Assembly: GCA_947173485.1 (NCBI GenBank)
Contig: CAMWFH010000001.1
Coordinates: forward strand, 62,001-126,000
Length of the DNA stretch: 64,000 nt
From: an uncultured Clostridia bacterium
GTDB taxonomy: Bacteria; Bacillota; Clostridia; Oscillospirales; Oscillospiraceae
Direction: 5' to 3'
Part shown: one piece after another, positions 1 to 10,163 of the stretch
Layout: every line of letters starts with the position of its first letter
Numbering within the stretch: the stretch's first letter is position 1
Notes under the pieces: model-generated
Seen by the model: only the letters and a program-made list of their open reading frames with translations
Databases searched by the model: none
Told to the model about the DNA's origin: nothing
Program-made: the position numbers and the translations under genes

Positions 1-722
1 TCGACGGTATCTCAGTCTTTGCGGAGATCGAGAGCTGGACTCCGGAGAAGGAGGAGGAACTGCTCCACTTGACAGAGACCACTGGTATCACCGTCTGTGA
101 GTTCTGCTTCTCTGGAAAGGACTACGGAAAGCTGATGCACAAGGACCCGGCCACCGCCGCCCGCTCTAAAAGGATCTATGAGCGCGCCATCGCGATCGGC
201 AACCAGCTGGGCTCTGTCTCGGAGCTGGAGTACCAGTACACGGTCCGGGAGGAGATTCCCCTCCTGTACCCCTATCTGAAGATGGACCCGACGGAACAGG
301 CGCGCTTCTGCGGCATCTACGCATCCCTGGCCAGTCAGGCGGAGGGGGACTCCTGCCTTCTGCTGGAGCCGATCAACCGGTATGAGTCACCCTATCTGAA
401 CACCCTGCGGGACAACGCGGAGATCCTGGAGCAGGTAGCCCTGCCCCGGACTGGGCTCTTGTTCGACACCTTCCACATGGCTCTGGAGGAGACGGACCTG
501 TGTGACGCCTTCCGCCGCTACGCGCCTCTGATCCGCCATGTGCATCTGGGGGACCACAACCGCCTGCTGCCCGGGAAGGGGAACCTGCCCTGGCCCCGGT
601 TCCTGTCGGTCCTCCAGGAGACCGGCTACCAGGGCTTCGTCAACCTGGAATGCGCGGTGCTGGGCGAGGATGTGCCGGCGCAGCTGGCCAATACGGTCCG
701 GTTCCTCCGGTCCCTGTCCTAA
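1..722 (+). CDS. Sugar phosphate isomerase/epimerase, TIM barrel (5' partial)
   Basis: The reading frame is open from the left edge of the window, so the true start lies upstream and only the last 240 residues or so are present. The protein resembles the xylose-isomerase-like TIM-barrel (AP endonuclease 2) family. Supporting signals are a LLEPINRYE segment, where a metal-binding Glu is expected, LLFDTFHM (Asp/His), IRHVHLGDHNR (His...Asp/His) and a final GFVNLECAV strand. Such enzymes isomerise or epimerise ketoses and sugar acids. It lies 22 nt before a DeoR regulator and upstream of a zinc alcohol dehydrogenase on the same strand, which suggests a polyol or sugar-acid catabolic operon. The exact substrate cannot be read from the sequence; hydroxypyruvate isomerase or tagatose/psicose epimerase are alternatives. 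Confidence 0.8.
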   Translation, partial: DGISVFAEIESWTPEKEEELLHLTETTGITVCEFCFSGKDYGKLMHKDPATAARSKRIYERAIAIGNQLGSVSELEYQYTVREEIPLLYPYLKMDPTEQARFCGIYASLASQAEGDSCLLLEPINRYESPYLNTLRDNAEILEQVALPRTGLLFDTFHMALEETDLCDAFRRYAPLIRHVHLGDHNRLLPGKGNLPWPRFLSVLQETGYQGFVNLECAVLGEDVPAQLANTVRFLRSLS

Positions 723-744
723 AGAGGGATATGGAGGTGGTATT

Positions 745-1533
745 TTGAAAGCCAGCGAACGCTATCAGGATTTCTTGGAGCTTTTGGCCCAAAAGGGCCG
801 GCTGGATCTGGGGGAGATCTGCGAGCATTTCAGCGTATCCGACTCCACTGCCCGCCGCCTGTGCATCGAGGCAGAGAAAAAGGGCAAAGGGATCCGCATC
901 TATGGCGGCGGCATACAGTCCTTGAAGATACTCGCCGCCCAGGTGGAGTACTCCTTCGAGAACAAGACGGAGGAGCATATGGCGGAGAAAGCGGTCATCG
1001 GACGCTACGCCAGCTCTCTAGTGGAGTCCAACGAGGTGATCTATGTCTCCAGCGGGACCACCACCCAGCAGTTCATGCTCCATCTGGCAAAGCGTATCGA
1101 AAACGGGGAACTCAGCAATGTATCCGTGATGACCAATTCCTTCTCCTTCGTGGAGATGGCCTCTGACAGATTTTCCGTGATCCTGACCGGCGGCCGGTAC
1201 CGGCGGGGCCGGCGGGATTTTGCCGGGGAGGTGGCAGAGGCCTCCCTCCAGGGCGCCCACTTCAGCAAGTGCTTCATCGGCATCGATGGTGTGGAGCTGC
1301 CCCGAGGGACCGTCGCCTCCGATGCGGACACCGTCAACCTGGACCGGATCGCGGTCGCCTGCTCCGATGCCGCCTTTATCCTTGCTGACTACAGCAAATT
1401 CATCTCCCGGTCCTATATCCGCTGCCAGCCGCTGCTGCCGAAGCATATCATCATCACCGACAGCGGTGTGAGCGAGACCTTTGCCCAGCTGGCAGCGGAC
1501 AGCGGGATCTCCCTAAAGATCGTACCGATGTGA
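745..1533 (+). CDS. DeoR/GlpR-family transcriptional regulator
   Basis: This is a 262-residue DNA-binding repressor with an N-terminal winged helix-turn-helix (about residues 5-60, including the pattern LGEICEHFSVSDSTARR) followed by a DeoR C-terminal sugar-phosphate-binding domain (VIYVSSGTTTQQF, MTNSF, LTGGRYRRG, FIGIDGV). The TTG start at 745 is chosen because GGAGGTGG at 734-740 sits just upstream and the protein then begins with the expected helix-turn-helix; an upstream ATG in the same frame would overlap the previous gene by almost 200 bases. DeoR proteins usually respond to phosphorylated sugars and control their neighbours, so it probably regulates this operon. Its stop is followed closely by the dehydrogenase gene. 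Confidence 0.88.
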   Translation: MKASERYQDFLELLAQKGRLDLGEICEHFSVSDSTARRLCIEAEKKGKGIRIYGGGIQSLKILAAQVEYSFENKTEEHMAEKAVIGRYASSLVESNEVIYVSSGTTTQQFMLHLAKRIENGELSNVSVMTNSFSFVEMASDRFSVILTGGRYRRGRRDFAGEVAEASLQGAHFSKCFIGIDGVELPRGTVASDADTVNLDRIAVACSDAAFILADYSKFISRSYIRCQPLLPKHIIITDSGVSETFAQLAADSGISLKIVPM

Positions 1534-1559
1534 TGGCATCGCCAAAGGAGGAAACGCTT

Positions 1560-2579
1560 ATGAAGGCACTGCTGTTCCACGGCCCCCATTCCCTCTCCCT
1601 GGTCGACCGGGAGATCCCCCAGCCGGCGCCTGGTCAGGTCCTCTTGAAGATCGCCGCCGCAGGGATCTGCGGCACAGATGTCCATATCCTTCGGGGCAGC
1701 GCTCCCGCCGGGGCCCCGGTGATCCTCGGTCACGAGGTGTCCGGCGAGGTCGCGGCGGTGGGCAGCGGCGTCACCCACCTCAAAACAGGTGACCGGGTCA
1801 CGGTCGATCCCAACGTATACTGCGGGCACTGCTCCTTCTGCCGGAGCGGCGATGTGCATCTGTGCGTCAACAATCGCTGCTTTGGCATCTACGCCGATGG
1901 CGGCTTTGCCCAGTACGCCGTCATCTCCGCCGATTTCGCCTATAAGCTGCCAGACAGCATGACATGGCTGGAGGGCGCGATGGTCGAGCCCGCCGCCTGC
2001 TGTATGCACGGGGCCGAGATGGCCCAGTACCGCACCGGCGACAGCTTGCTGATCCACGGCGCCGGCGCCATCGGCGCGCTCCATGTACAGTATGCGCGGC
2101 TGCGGGGCGTTTCTACCATCCTGGTCAGCGACCCCATCGCCCACCGCCGGGAGCTGGCCCTGGAGCTGGGGGCGGACTATGCCTTTGACCCCTTGACCCA
2201 GGACCTGTACCGGGAGGTCAGAAAGATCCTTCCCGATGGCCCGCGGGTCATCATGGACTGCTCCGGGGTCCCCCGCGTCGTAGAGGAATCGGTCCGGCAG
2301 GTCCGCTGGGGCGGGCGGGTCGTTCTGTTCGGGATCTGCCCTGCGGACCAGGATATCTCCATCGCCCCTGCCTATATCAACGACCGGGAGATCACCCTCT
2401 GCGGCTCCTATGATTACATCCAGCTCCACCAGGCCGCCATCGACCTGATAGCCGCCGGCCGGCTCCGGGTACAACCCCTGATCTCCCACACCTTCCCCCT
2501 GACGGCCTACGAGCAGGCCTTTGCTACCTTTGGCACCAGCCGGTCTATGAAGATCATGCTGCTGCCGAACGAAGCATAA
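1560..2579 (+). CDS. Zinc-dependent medium-chain alcohol (polyol) dehydrogenase
   Basis: A 339-residue MDR-family NAD(P)-dependent dehydrogenase of the sorbitol/threonine dehydrogenase type. Catalytic zinc ligands are visible as Cys37 in ICGTD and His58-Glu59 in LGHEV. The structural zinc site is Cys88/Cys91/Cys94/Cys102. The Rossmann nucleotide-binding loop is HGAGAIGAL. The start at 1560 follows AAAGGAGG (1543-1550). It probably oxidises a secondary hydroxyl on a polyol or sugar acid made or used by the adjacent isomerase, under control of the upstream DeoR protein. The precise substrate (L-iditol/sorbitol, L-threonine, galactitol phosphate) cannot be assigned from sequence alone. Confidence 0.88.
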   Translation: MKALLFHGPHSLSLVDREIPQPAPGQVLLKIAAAGICGTDVHILRGSAPAGAPVILGHEVSGEVAAVGSGVTHLKTGDRVTVDPNVYCGHCSFCRSGDVHLCVNNRCFGIYADGGFAQYAVISADFAYKLPDSMTWLEGAMVEPAACCMHGAEMAQYRTGDSLLIHGAGAIGALHVQYARLRGVSTILVSDPIAHRRELALELGADYAFDPLTQDLYREVRKILPDGPRVIMDCSGVPRVVEESVRQVRWGGRVVLFGICPADQDISIAPAYINDREITLCGSYDYIQLHQAAIDLIAAGRLRVQPLISHTFPLTAYEQAFATFGTSRSMKIMLLPNEA

Positions 2580-2580
2580 A

Positions 2581-2640
2581 AGTGCAAAAAAATAGCACTC
2601 CCCATGGAACAGCGGCATCCGCCGCCGCTCCATGGGGAGC
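2581..2640 (-). terminator. Intrinsic terminator between convergent genes
   Basis: An 11-bp stem (2598-2608 with 2629-2639) is extended by an inner AGCGG/CCGCT pairing. Read on the minus strand it is followed by a run of seven T (2585-2591), so it fits as the intrinsic terminator of the SUKH gene transcript. On the plus strand it can also stop the dehydrogenase operon, though without a U-tract. Confidence 0.75.
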
Positions 2641-2666
2641 ATCTGTATCGTAAAGGCTCACGCCTC

Positions 2667-3149
2667 CTATTCCCGGATATGGATCATCTCCAGGAACGCG
2701 GTGAAGCTCTCCGCCACCAGGCAGTCCTCCGGGTCCTCCAAAAAGACGTCATAGTCCTCGTGGAAGATATACCAGATCTTCTCGCCCTTTCCATCGGCCT
2801 GGATATAGTAGAAGTCCCCGGCCTCATCGGAGCAGAAGGGGACGATGGTATCCGGCAGGAAGCCGTCCATCCGCTGCCACTCCAGCAGGGTGTCGATGGT
2901 GTGGGTATGGGTGGTGAAGTGGACGCCGATGGGACGGAAGTCCGACAGGGACAGAGCGTCCTCATCCTCCTCCGGGTCCTCTGTCACCACGAAGTCCACG
3001 TCCCGCCGGAACCAGCCGCCATTTTGGATCTGGTAGAACGCCTTCATCGCCTGGGGCAGAACGACACCAAAAGCCTGTTCAAAGTCCGCCAGGGCCTGGG
3101 CGGACGCGCCGCCGTTCTCATGGGGCTGCAAAAGCTCCTCTGGTGTCAT
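2667..3149 (-). CDS. SUKH (SMI1/KNR4) family protein, possible immunity protein
   Basis: A 160-residue acidic cytoplasmic protein with SUKH-superfamily landmarks: YQIQNGGW near residue 50, IVPFCSDEAGDFYYI near residue 105 (the family usually shows an FAxDxxGD-like strand) and a C-terminal SFTAFLEMI helix. The ATG at 3149 is preferred over one at 3161 because GGAGGG lies five bases before it. SUKH proteins are widespread as immunity proteins of contact-dependent and polymorphic toxin systems, but no toxin gene is seen here. The gene sits directly behind a DUF4177-like gene and prfC on the same strand and is probably co-transcribed with them. A role other than immunity is possible. Confidence 0.75.
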   Translation of the reverse strand: MTPEELLQPHENGGASAQALADFEQAFGVVLPQAMKAFYQIQNGGWFRRDVDFVVTEDPEEDEDALSLSDFRPIGVHFTTHTHTIDTLLEWQRMDGFLPDTIVPFCSDEAGDFYYIQADGKGEKIWYIFHEDYDVFLEDPEDCLVAESFTAFLEMIHIRE

Positions 3150-3161
3150 ACAGCCCTCCAT

Positions 3162-3368
3162 TTACTCATCCCTTTGAAATATAAGTGACATGGTCTCGAT
3201 ATCGCCTGTGCCCCTTGTCTCGATAGGGATATATCCTTCAAAGGACCAACCGGACTCAATGTGCCCTTTAATGATCTCCTCCGCTCCCTCAAAGGAATAC
3301 TTTGTTCCCTTTCCAAGGCCATATCCGCACAGCGTCGATCTGACCCTTACAAATTCGACCTTTTTCAT
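3162..3368 (-). CDS. Small DUF4177-like protein
   Basis: A 68-residue protein starting MKKVEFVRVR and ending SLIFQR, with a SGWSFEGYIPI strand in the middle. The layout (N-terminal beta strand, helix, GW-containing strand, final aromatic/basic strand) is that of DUF4177-type small proteins of unknown function. Its stop codon abuts the SUKH start region, and it lies about 30 bases after the prfC stop, so the three genes look like one transcript. An ATG at 3395 in the same frame is possible, but GGAG at about 12 bases before 3368 makes the shorter form at least as likely. No biochemical role can be proposed. Confidence 0.6.
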   Translation of the reverse strand: MKKVEFVRVRSTLCGYGLGKGTKYSFEGAEEIIKGHIESGWSFEGYIPIETRGTGDIETMSLIFQRDE

Positions 3369-3398
3369 CCGAAAAAGCAACTCCTTTCCCCCCACTGC

Positions 3399-4982
3399 TC
3401 ACTGCACCGACAGCCACTCCGCCAGCTCCAGTCCCGGATTGTGCTTGCAGAGGAAGTCCGCAGCCCACTGGCCCCCGAAGGCCACCAGGGTCCGGCCCTT
3501 GAAGTCCTCCAGCAGCGCCGCGCCGGTACAGAGGGTCAGGTCTCCCGGCGGGCAGGGGCAGGCGGCGATCAGGCGCAGGTGCTCATAGGGCAGGCCGTCG
3601 GTGTACAGCTCCACGCCGTACTCGTTCTTCATCCGGTACTGGAACACATCGAATTGCAGGGTGCCCACCACCCCTACGATGACCTCCTCCATGCCGGCTC
3701 CTGGCACCTTGAAGATCTGGATCGCGCCCTCCTGGGCGATCTGCTCGGTGCCCTTGATGAACTGCTTGCGCTTCATGGTGTCCTTGGGGGCCACCCGCAT
3801 GAAATGCTCCGGCTCAAAGGTGGGGATACCGGCGAAGCGGAACTTCTTCCCCGGCACGGTGACCGTGTCGCCGATGGAGAAGAGGCCCGGGTCAAAGACA
3901 CCGATGATGTCCCCGGCGAAGGCCTCATCGATGATCTCCCGCTCGGCGGCCATCATCTGCTGGGGCTGGCTCAGGCGCATCTTCTTGCCGGACTGGACGT
4001 GGAAATACTCCGCGTCCCGCTGGAACTTGCCAGAGCAGATCCGCATGAAGGCCAGCCGGTCCCGGTGGGCCTTGTTCATATTGGCCTGGATCTTGAACAC
4101 GAAGGCGGAGAAGTCCGGGGAGAACACGTCCACCTCCCCGCAGTCGGCGGTGCGGCTAAGGGGGGCGGTGGTCAGGCGCAAGAACGCCTCCAGGAAGGGC
4201 TCCACGCCGAAATTGGTCAGCGCTGAGCCGAAGAACACCGGACTGAGGGCACCGCATCGTACCGCCTCCAGGTCGAACTCCCGGCCGGCCCCCAGCAGCT
4301 CCACCTCCTCCCGGAGCGCCTCCGCCTGGGCCGTGCCCAGCAGGTCCGGCAGGTCCGGGCTCTCCAGGGCTATGGCCGTGACAGCGGCCTTCTTCCCGTG
4401 GCCTGCGCCGGAGAAGAGCAGCAGCTGCTCCTGCTCCCGGTCGTAGACCCCCTGGAAGCTCTTGCCGGAGCCGATGGGCCAGTTGACGGGGTAGGTGTCG
4501 ATGCCCAGCTCCCGCTCCACCTCCTCGCAGAGGGAGAGGGGGTCCCGAGCCTCCCGGTCCATCTTGTTGATGAAGGTGAAGATGGGGATATGCCGCAGGG
4601 CGCAGACTCGGAAGAGCTTCCTGGTCTGGGGCTCCACGCCCTTGGCGGCGTCGATGACCATCACGGCGGAGTCGGCGGCCATGAGGGTCCGGTAGGTGTC
4701 CTCGGAGAAGTCCTGGTGGCCGGGGGTGTCCAAGATATTGACGCAGAACCCGCCGTGCTGGAACTGCATGACGGAGGAGGTGACAGAGATGCCTCTCTGC
4801 TTCTCGATCTCCATCCAGTCGGAGGTGGCGGCCCGGGCCCGCTTGCCCTTGACCTCCCCGGCCTGGGCGATGGCCCCGCCGTAGAGCAGGAGCTTTTCTG
4901 TTAGGGTGGTCTTGCCGGCATCGGGGTGGGAGATGATGGCGAAGGTCCGCCGGCGGGAGATCTCTTGATGCAGCTGGTCCAT
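3399..4982 (-). CDS. prfC: Peptide chain release factor 3
   Basis: A 527-residue translational GTPase that recycles RF1/RF2 from the ribosome after peptide release. The G motifs are all present: G1 ISHPDAGKTTLTEKLL (about 18-33), switch region with EKQRGISVTSSVMQF, G3 DTPGHQDF and G4 FINKMDREA. The length and the N-terminal TFAIISHPDAGKTT with KGKRARAATSDW are characteristic of RF3 rather than EF-G, which would be near 690 residues. The start follows AAGGAGG with six-base spacing. It has its own promoter at 5021-5049 and is separated from the upstream EF-G paralog by a terminator, so the two GTPases are independent units. Confidence 0.95.
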   Translation of the reverse strand: MDQLHQEISRRRTFAIISHPDAGKTTLTEKLLLYGGAIAQAGEVKGKRARAATSDWMEIEKQRGISVTSSVMQFQHGGFCVNILDTPGHQDFSEDTYRTLMAADSAVMVIDAAKGVEPQTRKLFRVCALRHIPIFTFINKMDREARDPLSLCEEVERELGIDTYPVNWPIGSGKSFQGVYDREQEQLLLFSGAGHGKKAAVTAIALESPDLPDLLGTAQAEALREEVELLGAGREFDLEAVRCGALSPVFFGSALTNFGVEPFLEAFLRLTTAPLSRTADCGEVDVFSPDFSAFVFKIQANMNKAHRDRLAFMRICSGKFQRDAEYFHVQSGKKMRLSQPQQMMAAEREIIDEAFAGDIIGVFDPGLFSIGDTVTVPGKKFRFAGIPTFEPEHFMRVAPKDTMKRKQFIKGTEQIAQEGAIQIFKVPGAGMEEVIVGVVGTLQFDVFQYRMKNEYGVELYTDGLPYEHLRLIAACPCPPGDLTLCTGAALLEDFKGRTLVAFGGQWAADFLCKHNPGLELAEWLSVQ

Positions 4983-5020
4983 GGACTGCCTCCTTGTGGC
5001 ATAGCATATGATAGCAGTTT

Positions 5021-5049
5021 AGTATACCACGCCCCCGCCGGCTTTGCAA
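5021..5049 (-). promoter_or_regulatory. Sigma-A-type promoter of prfC
   Basis: On the minus strand TTGCAA (5044-5049), a 17-base spacer and TATACT (5021-5026) lie about 40 bases upstream of the prfC start. The hexamers and spacing fit a housekeeping promoter. Confidence 0.8.
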
Positions 5050-5061
5050 GGACAAGATCGG

Positions 5062-5096
5062 CAAAAAATGTCCGGCCCCCCTCAGAGGGCCGGACA
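5062..5096 (-). terminator. Intrinsic terminator of the EF-G paralog gene
   Basis: A ten-base GC-rich stem (5069-5078 with 5087-5096) is followed on the minus strand by a run of six T (5063-5068). It lies just after the stop of the EF-G-like gene and before the prfC promoter. Confidence 0.9.
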
Positions 5097-5122
5097 TCTA
5101 TATCTCTCACAGGAAGGGCGTC

Positions 5123-7189
5123 TTACTCCTCTGCCAGGGCCTTGGCCTCGGCGATCGCCTTCTCCTGGGCGGCGGCGGGGCAGTCCTCATAGCGGATGAA
5201 GTGGAAGGTGAAGGACCCCTTGGACTGGGTCATGGACCGCAGGTCGATGGCGTAGGTCATCATCTCCGCCATAGGCACCTCGGCCTCCACCACCTGGTCG
5301 CCGTCGCCGGTGGGGTTCATGCCCATGATCCGGCCCCGGCGCTTGTTCAGGTCGCCTAAGATATCGCCCATGTAGCTGTCGGGGATGGTGACCTTCAGCT
5401 CGCCGATGGGCTCCAGCAGCACGGGGGACGCCTCGGGCAGGGCGGCCTTATAGGCCAGCTGGGCGGCGGTCTTGAAGGCGATCTCGGAGGAGTCCACCGG
5501 GTGATAGGAGCCGTCCACCAGGGTGGCCTTCAGGAACACCATGGGGTAGCCCGCCAGCACACCGTGGACGCAGGCCTCCCGCAGGCCCTTCTCCACCGCG
5601 GGGAAGAAGTTCTTGGGCACGCTGCCGCCGAAGACCTCCTCGGCAAAGACCATGTCCTCCTGCTCGTCCTGGGGCTCGAACACGATCCACACGTCGCCGA
5701 ACTGGCCGCTGCCGCCGGTCTGCTTCTTGTGGCGTCCCTGCTTCTTCACCTGCTTGCGGATCTTCTCGCGATAGGCCACCCGGGGGGTATCCAGCTCGGC
5801 GTCCACGCCGAACCGGCTCTTCAGCTTGCTCACCAGCACGTCGATCTGGATGTCGCCGGCGCCGGAGACCACCACCTGGTGGGTCTCGGCGTTGTTGACC
5901 ACGCTGAAGGTGGGATCTTCTTCGTTGAGGCGGTTGAGGCCGGTGCCCACCTTCTCCTCCTGGCCTCGGGTCTTGGGGGCGATGGCCCGGGAGTAGCAGG
6001 GCTCGGCGAAGGTCACGGGGGCGAGCTTCACGATCTTCTTGGAGTCGCAGAGGGTGTCGCCGGTGCGGACATAGTCCATCTTGGCGATGGCGCCGATATC
6101 GCCGCAGGAGATCTCCTTGACCTCCTCGGTCTTCTTGCCCCGGATGGTGTAGAGCCGGCCCAGCTTCTCGCTCTTGCCGGTGGTGGTATTGTAGAGGGCC
6201 ATGTCGCCGGTGATCTTACCGGAGACCACCTTCACCAGGGAGTACTTGCCGTACTGGTCGGAGATGGTCTTGAACACGATGGCGGCGGTGGCGCCGCTGG
6301 GATCCCGGGCGACCTCCACGGCGTCCCCGCTCTCGCTCTCGCCGGTCTCGGCGGGCATCTCCGTGGGGGCGGGGACCAGGTCCACGATGGTCTGGAGCAG
6401 CATCTCGGTGCCCAGGCCCGTGAGGGCGCTGCCGCAGAGGACGGGGGCCAGGGTGCCCTCCCGGATGCCCACCTTCAGGCCGGTGATGATCTCCTCCTTG
6501 GTGAAGGGCTCGCCGGAGAAGAACTTCTCCATGTTCTCCTCGGTGGTCTCGGCCACGGCCTCCATCAGCTCGTTGTACAGCTCGTCCAGCACGTCCATCT
6601 TGCCCTCGGGGATGGGGATCTCCTGGCGCTTGGCCTTCTTGTCGGTGCCCATCTTATAGGCCTTGCGGTTGATCACATCGATGATGCCGATGGTGTGCTT
6701 ATCGTCGTCCCAGATGGGGGCCACCACGGGGGCGATGGACTTGCTGAGCTTCTCCCGGAGCGCGGCCAGGGTATTGGAGAAGTTAGCGTTCTCGTCGTCC
6801 TCCTTGGAGATATACACGATGCAGGGCTTGTTCTGGCTCTTGAGATACTTCCAGCACCGCTCCGCGCCCACGCTGAGGCCGTCCTTGCTGGCGCAGACCA
6901 GCACGCCCACCTCGGCGGCCCGGACGCCGGACTGCATCTCCCCGGCAAAGTCGAAGTTGCCCGGGGCATCCAGCACGTTGATCTTCACGCCCTGGTACAT
7001 GACGGGGGTCATGGCCAGGGAGATGGAGATCTGCCGTTTGATCTCCTCCGGGTCATAGTCGCAGACGGTGTTGCCGTCGGCGCTCCGGCCCAGACGGTCC
7101 GTCACGCCGGTGAGGTAGAGCATACTCTCCACCAGAGAGGTCTTGCCGCTGCCGCCGTGGCCCAAGAGGCAGATGTTGCGAATGTCCAT
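5123..7189 (-). CDS. Elongation factor G-like translational GTPase (EF-G paralog)
   Basis: A 688-residue protein with full EF-G domain order (GTPase, OB-fold domain II, domains III-V). It belongs to the divergent EF-G paralog group and not to canonical FusA: the P-loop is LLGHGGSGKTSL instead of AHIDAGKTT, G3 is DAPGNFDF, and the usual NKxD of G4 reads SKED. Domain IV/V landmarks such as GSGQFGDVWI and YHPVDSSEIAFK are retained. Such paralogs are common in Clostridia and thermophiles; their role (translation under stress, ribosome recycling, or a non-canonical factor) is not settled. It is transcribed alone from a strong promoter (7255-7283) and ended by a hairpin terminator. GGAG about ten bases before the ATG supports the start. 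Confidence 0.88.
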   Translation of the reverse strand: MDIRNICLLGHGGSGKTSLVESMLYLTGVTDRLGRSADGNTVCDYDPEEIKRQISISLAMTPVMYQGVKINVLDAPGNFDFAGEMQSGVRAAEVGVLVCASKDGLSVGAERCWKYLKSQNKPCIVYISKEDDENANFSNTLAALREKLSKSIAPVVAPIWDDDKHTIGIIDVINRKAYKMGTDKKAKRQEIPIPEGKMDVLDELYNELMEAVAETTEENMEKFFSGEPFTKEEIITGLKVGIREGTLAPVLCGSALTGLGTEMLLQTIVDLVPAPTEMPAETGESESGDAVEVARDPSGATAAIVFKTISDQYGKYSLVKVVSGKITGDMALYNTTTGKSEKLGRLYTIRGKKTEEVKEISCGDIGAIAKMDYVRTGDTLCDSKKIVKLAPVTFAEPCYSRAIAPKTRGQEEKVGTGLNRLNEEDPTFSVVNNAETHQVVVSGAGDIQIDVLVSKLKSRFGVDAELDTPRVAYREKIRKQVKKQGRHKKQTGGSGQFGDVWIVFEPQDEQEDMVFAEEVFGGSVPKNFFPAVEKGLREACVHGVLAGYPMVFLKATLVDGSYHPVDSSEIAFKTAAQLAYKAALPEASPVLLEPIGELKVTIPDSYMGDILGDLNKRRGRIMGMNPTGDGDQVVEAEVPMAEMMTYAIDLRSMTQSKGSFTFHFIRYEDCPAAAQEKAIAEAKALAEE

Positions 7190-7254
7190 ACCTGTTTGTC
7201 TCCTTCCAAATGTAGCTCCTCCCGGTGGGAGGAAAAGTCGCGATTCATAAGGTC

Positions 7255-7283
7255 ATTATATACCAGATCGTCCCCTTTGACAA
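7255..7283 (-). promoter_or_regulatory. Strong sigma-A-type promoter of the EF-G paralog
   Basis: Minus-strand TTGTCA (7278-7283), 17-base spacer and a perfect TATAAT (7255-7260). The 5' UTR of about 60 bases contains a small CCTCC/GGAGG hairpin (around 7222-7236) that could affect access to ribosome sites; that regulatory idea is speculative. Confidence 0.85.
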
Positions 7284-7359
7284 CCAGGAATTTTGGCGAT
7301 CTTACTTTTTTTCTGCAAGTTCCCCAAAAGGCCGCCATCCTCCCGGCCCGCCAGTCTTT

Positions 7360-7914
7360 TTACGCCGGCCCCTCCGGCAGGGGATCGAAGCAGAACACGC
7401 TGAAAAAGGCGGTGACGCCCGGTCCGCAGTCATAGTCCATGCCGCAGGCGCCGGCCATCTCCCGGACAAAGATGCAGTAGGCCGACAGGCAGGAGAACCG
7501 CTTATCCGGGAAGCGGCAGGGCTCTCCCGCCGTGATGGCGCAGGGGGCGCAAAGGTCGCAGCCGCCGGCCCCGATCATCAGCACCGGCTCCTCCAGAGTC
7601 TCCCGGAGGGCGCAGGTCATCCGGTTGTGGCGGCTCTTGGCGGGCTTGGTCTGGCTCTCGTCCAAGGAATCGTCGATATCCCACATGGTCTGCATCACCA
7701 GCGCCCGCCGCCAGCCCAGCACCCGGGCCCGCATCTCCTCCACGCTGCCGCAGTCCGGCGGGCAGGCGTAGTTGGCCCCATACTTCCCGCAGACGTTCTC
7801 TGCGCACAGGGGCCGGAAGGAGGGGACGAACACCAGATCCTTGGTGTCCATCACGGCGGCATCGGCAAAGCCTGCTGCCAGGGCCTGTTCGACCAGCCAT
7901 TTCTCATCCATCAT
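7360..7914 (-). CDS. DUF2284 predicted metal-binding protein
   Basis: A 184-residue cysteine-rich protein. The clusters VCGKYGANYACPPDCGSV (about 35-53), GGCDLCAPCAITAGEPC and the final CGMDYDCGP are typical of the DUF2284 family, which is thought to bind metal, possibly an iron-sulfur cluster. The start is MMDEKWL, with GAGGGGG just upstream (the second ATG at 7911 is equally possible); the frame runs on further upstream only into the glycogen debranching gene and has no family similarity there. It sits 14 bases after that gene and is probably co-transcribed with it. The biochemical role is unknown. Confidence 0.82.
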   Translation of the reverse strand: MMDEKWLVEQALAAGFADAAVMDTKDLVFVPSFRPLCAENVCGKYGANYACPPDCGSVEEMRARVLGWRRALVMQTMWDIDDSLDESQTKPAKSRHNRMTCALRETLEEPVLMIGAGGCDLCAPCAITAGEPCRFPDKRFSCLSAYCIFVREMAGACGMDYDCGPGVTAFFSVFCFDPLPEGPA

Positions 7915-7928
7915 AGCGCTGCCCCCTC

Positions 7929-10049
<2,121 letters not shown>

Positions 10050-10078
10050 ACGTTGGTCCCTCCTTTTGATCGGTGTCC

Positions 10079-10107
10079 ATTATACTACATCCTGGAAAGC
10101 CCCGCAA
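10079..10107 (-). promoter_or_regulatory. Promoter of the glgX-DUF2284 unit
   Basis: Minus-strand TTGCGG (10102-10107), 17-base spacer, perfect TATAAT (10079-10084), 30 bases before the glgX start. Confidence 0.75.
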
Positions 10108-10111
10108 GGTC

Positions 10112-10140
10112 AAAAAAACGCGCCGGACGCCCTCCGGCGC
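10112..10140 (-). terminator. Intrinsic terminator of the cobalamin-uptake operon
   Basis: An eight-base stem (10120-10127 with 10133-10140) is followed on the minus strand by seven T (10112-10118). It lies 24 bases after the ECF S-component stop and immediately before the glgX promoter. Confidence 0.88.
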
Positions 10141-10163
10141 CCGGCTTATCGATCAGATCGCCC

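Noticed and set aside
5501-7435. Very long plus-strand open frame opposite the EF-G paralog (and similarly 8166-10967 opposite glgX)
   Set aside because: Translations are low-complexity Gly/Leu/Val/His-rich shadows typical of antisense frames in GC-rich genes; no ribosome site or family signals, while the minus-strand genes are clear.
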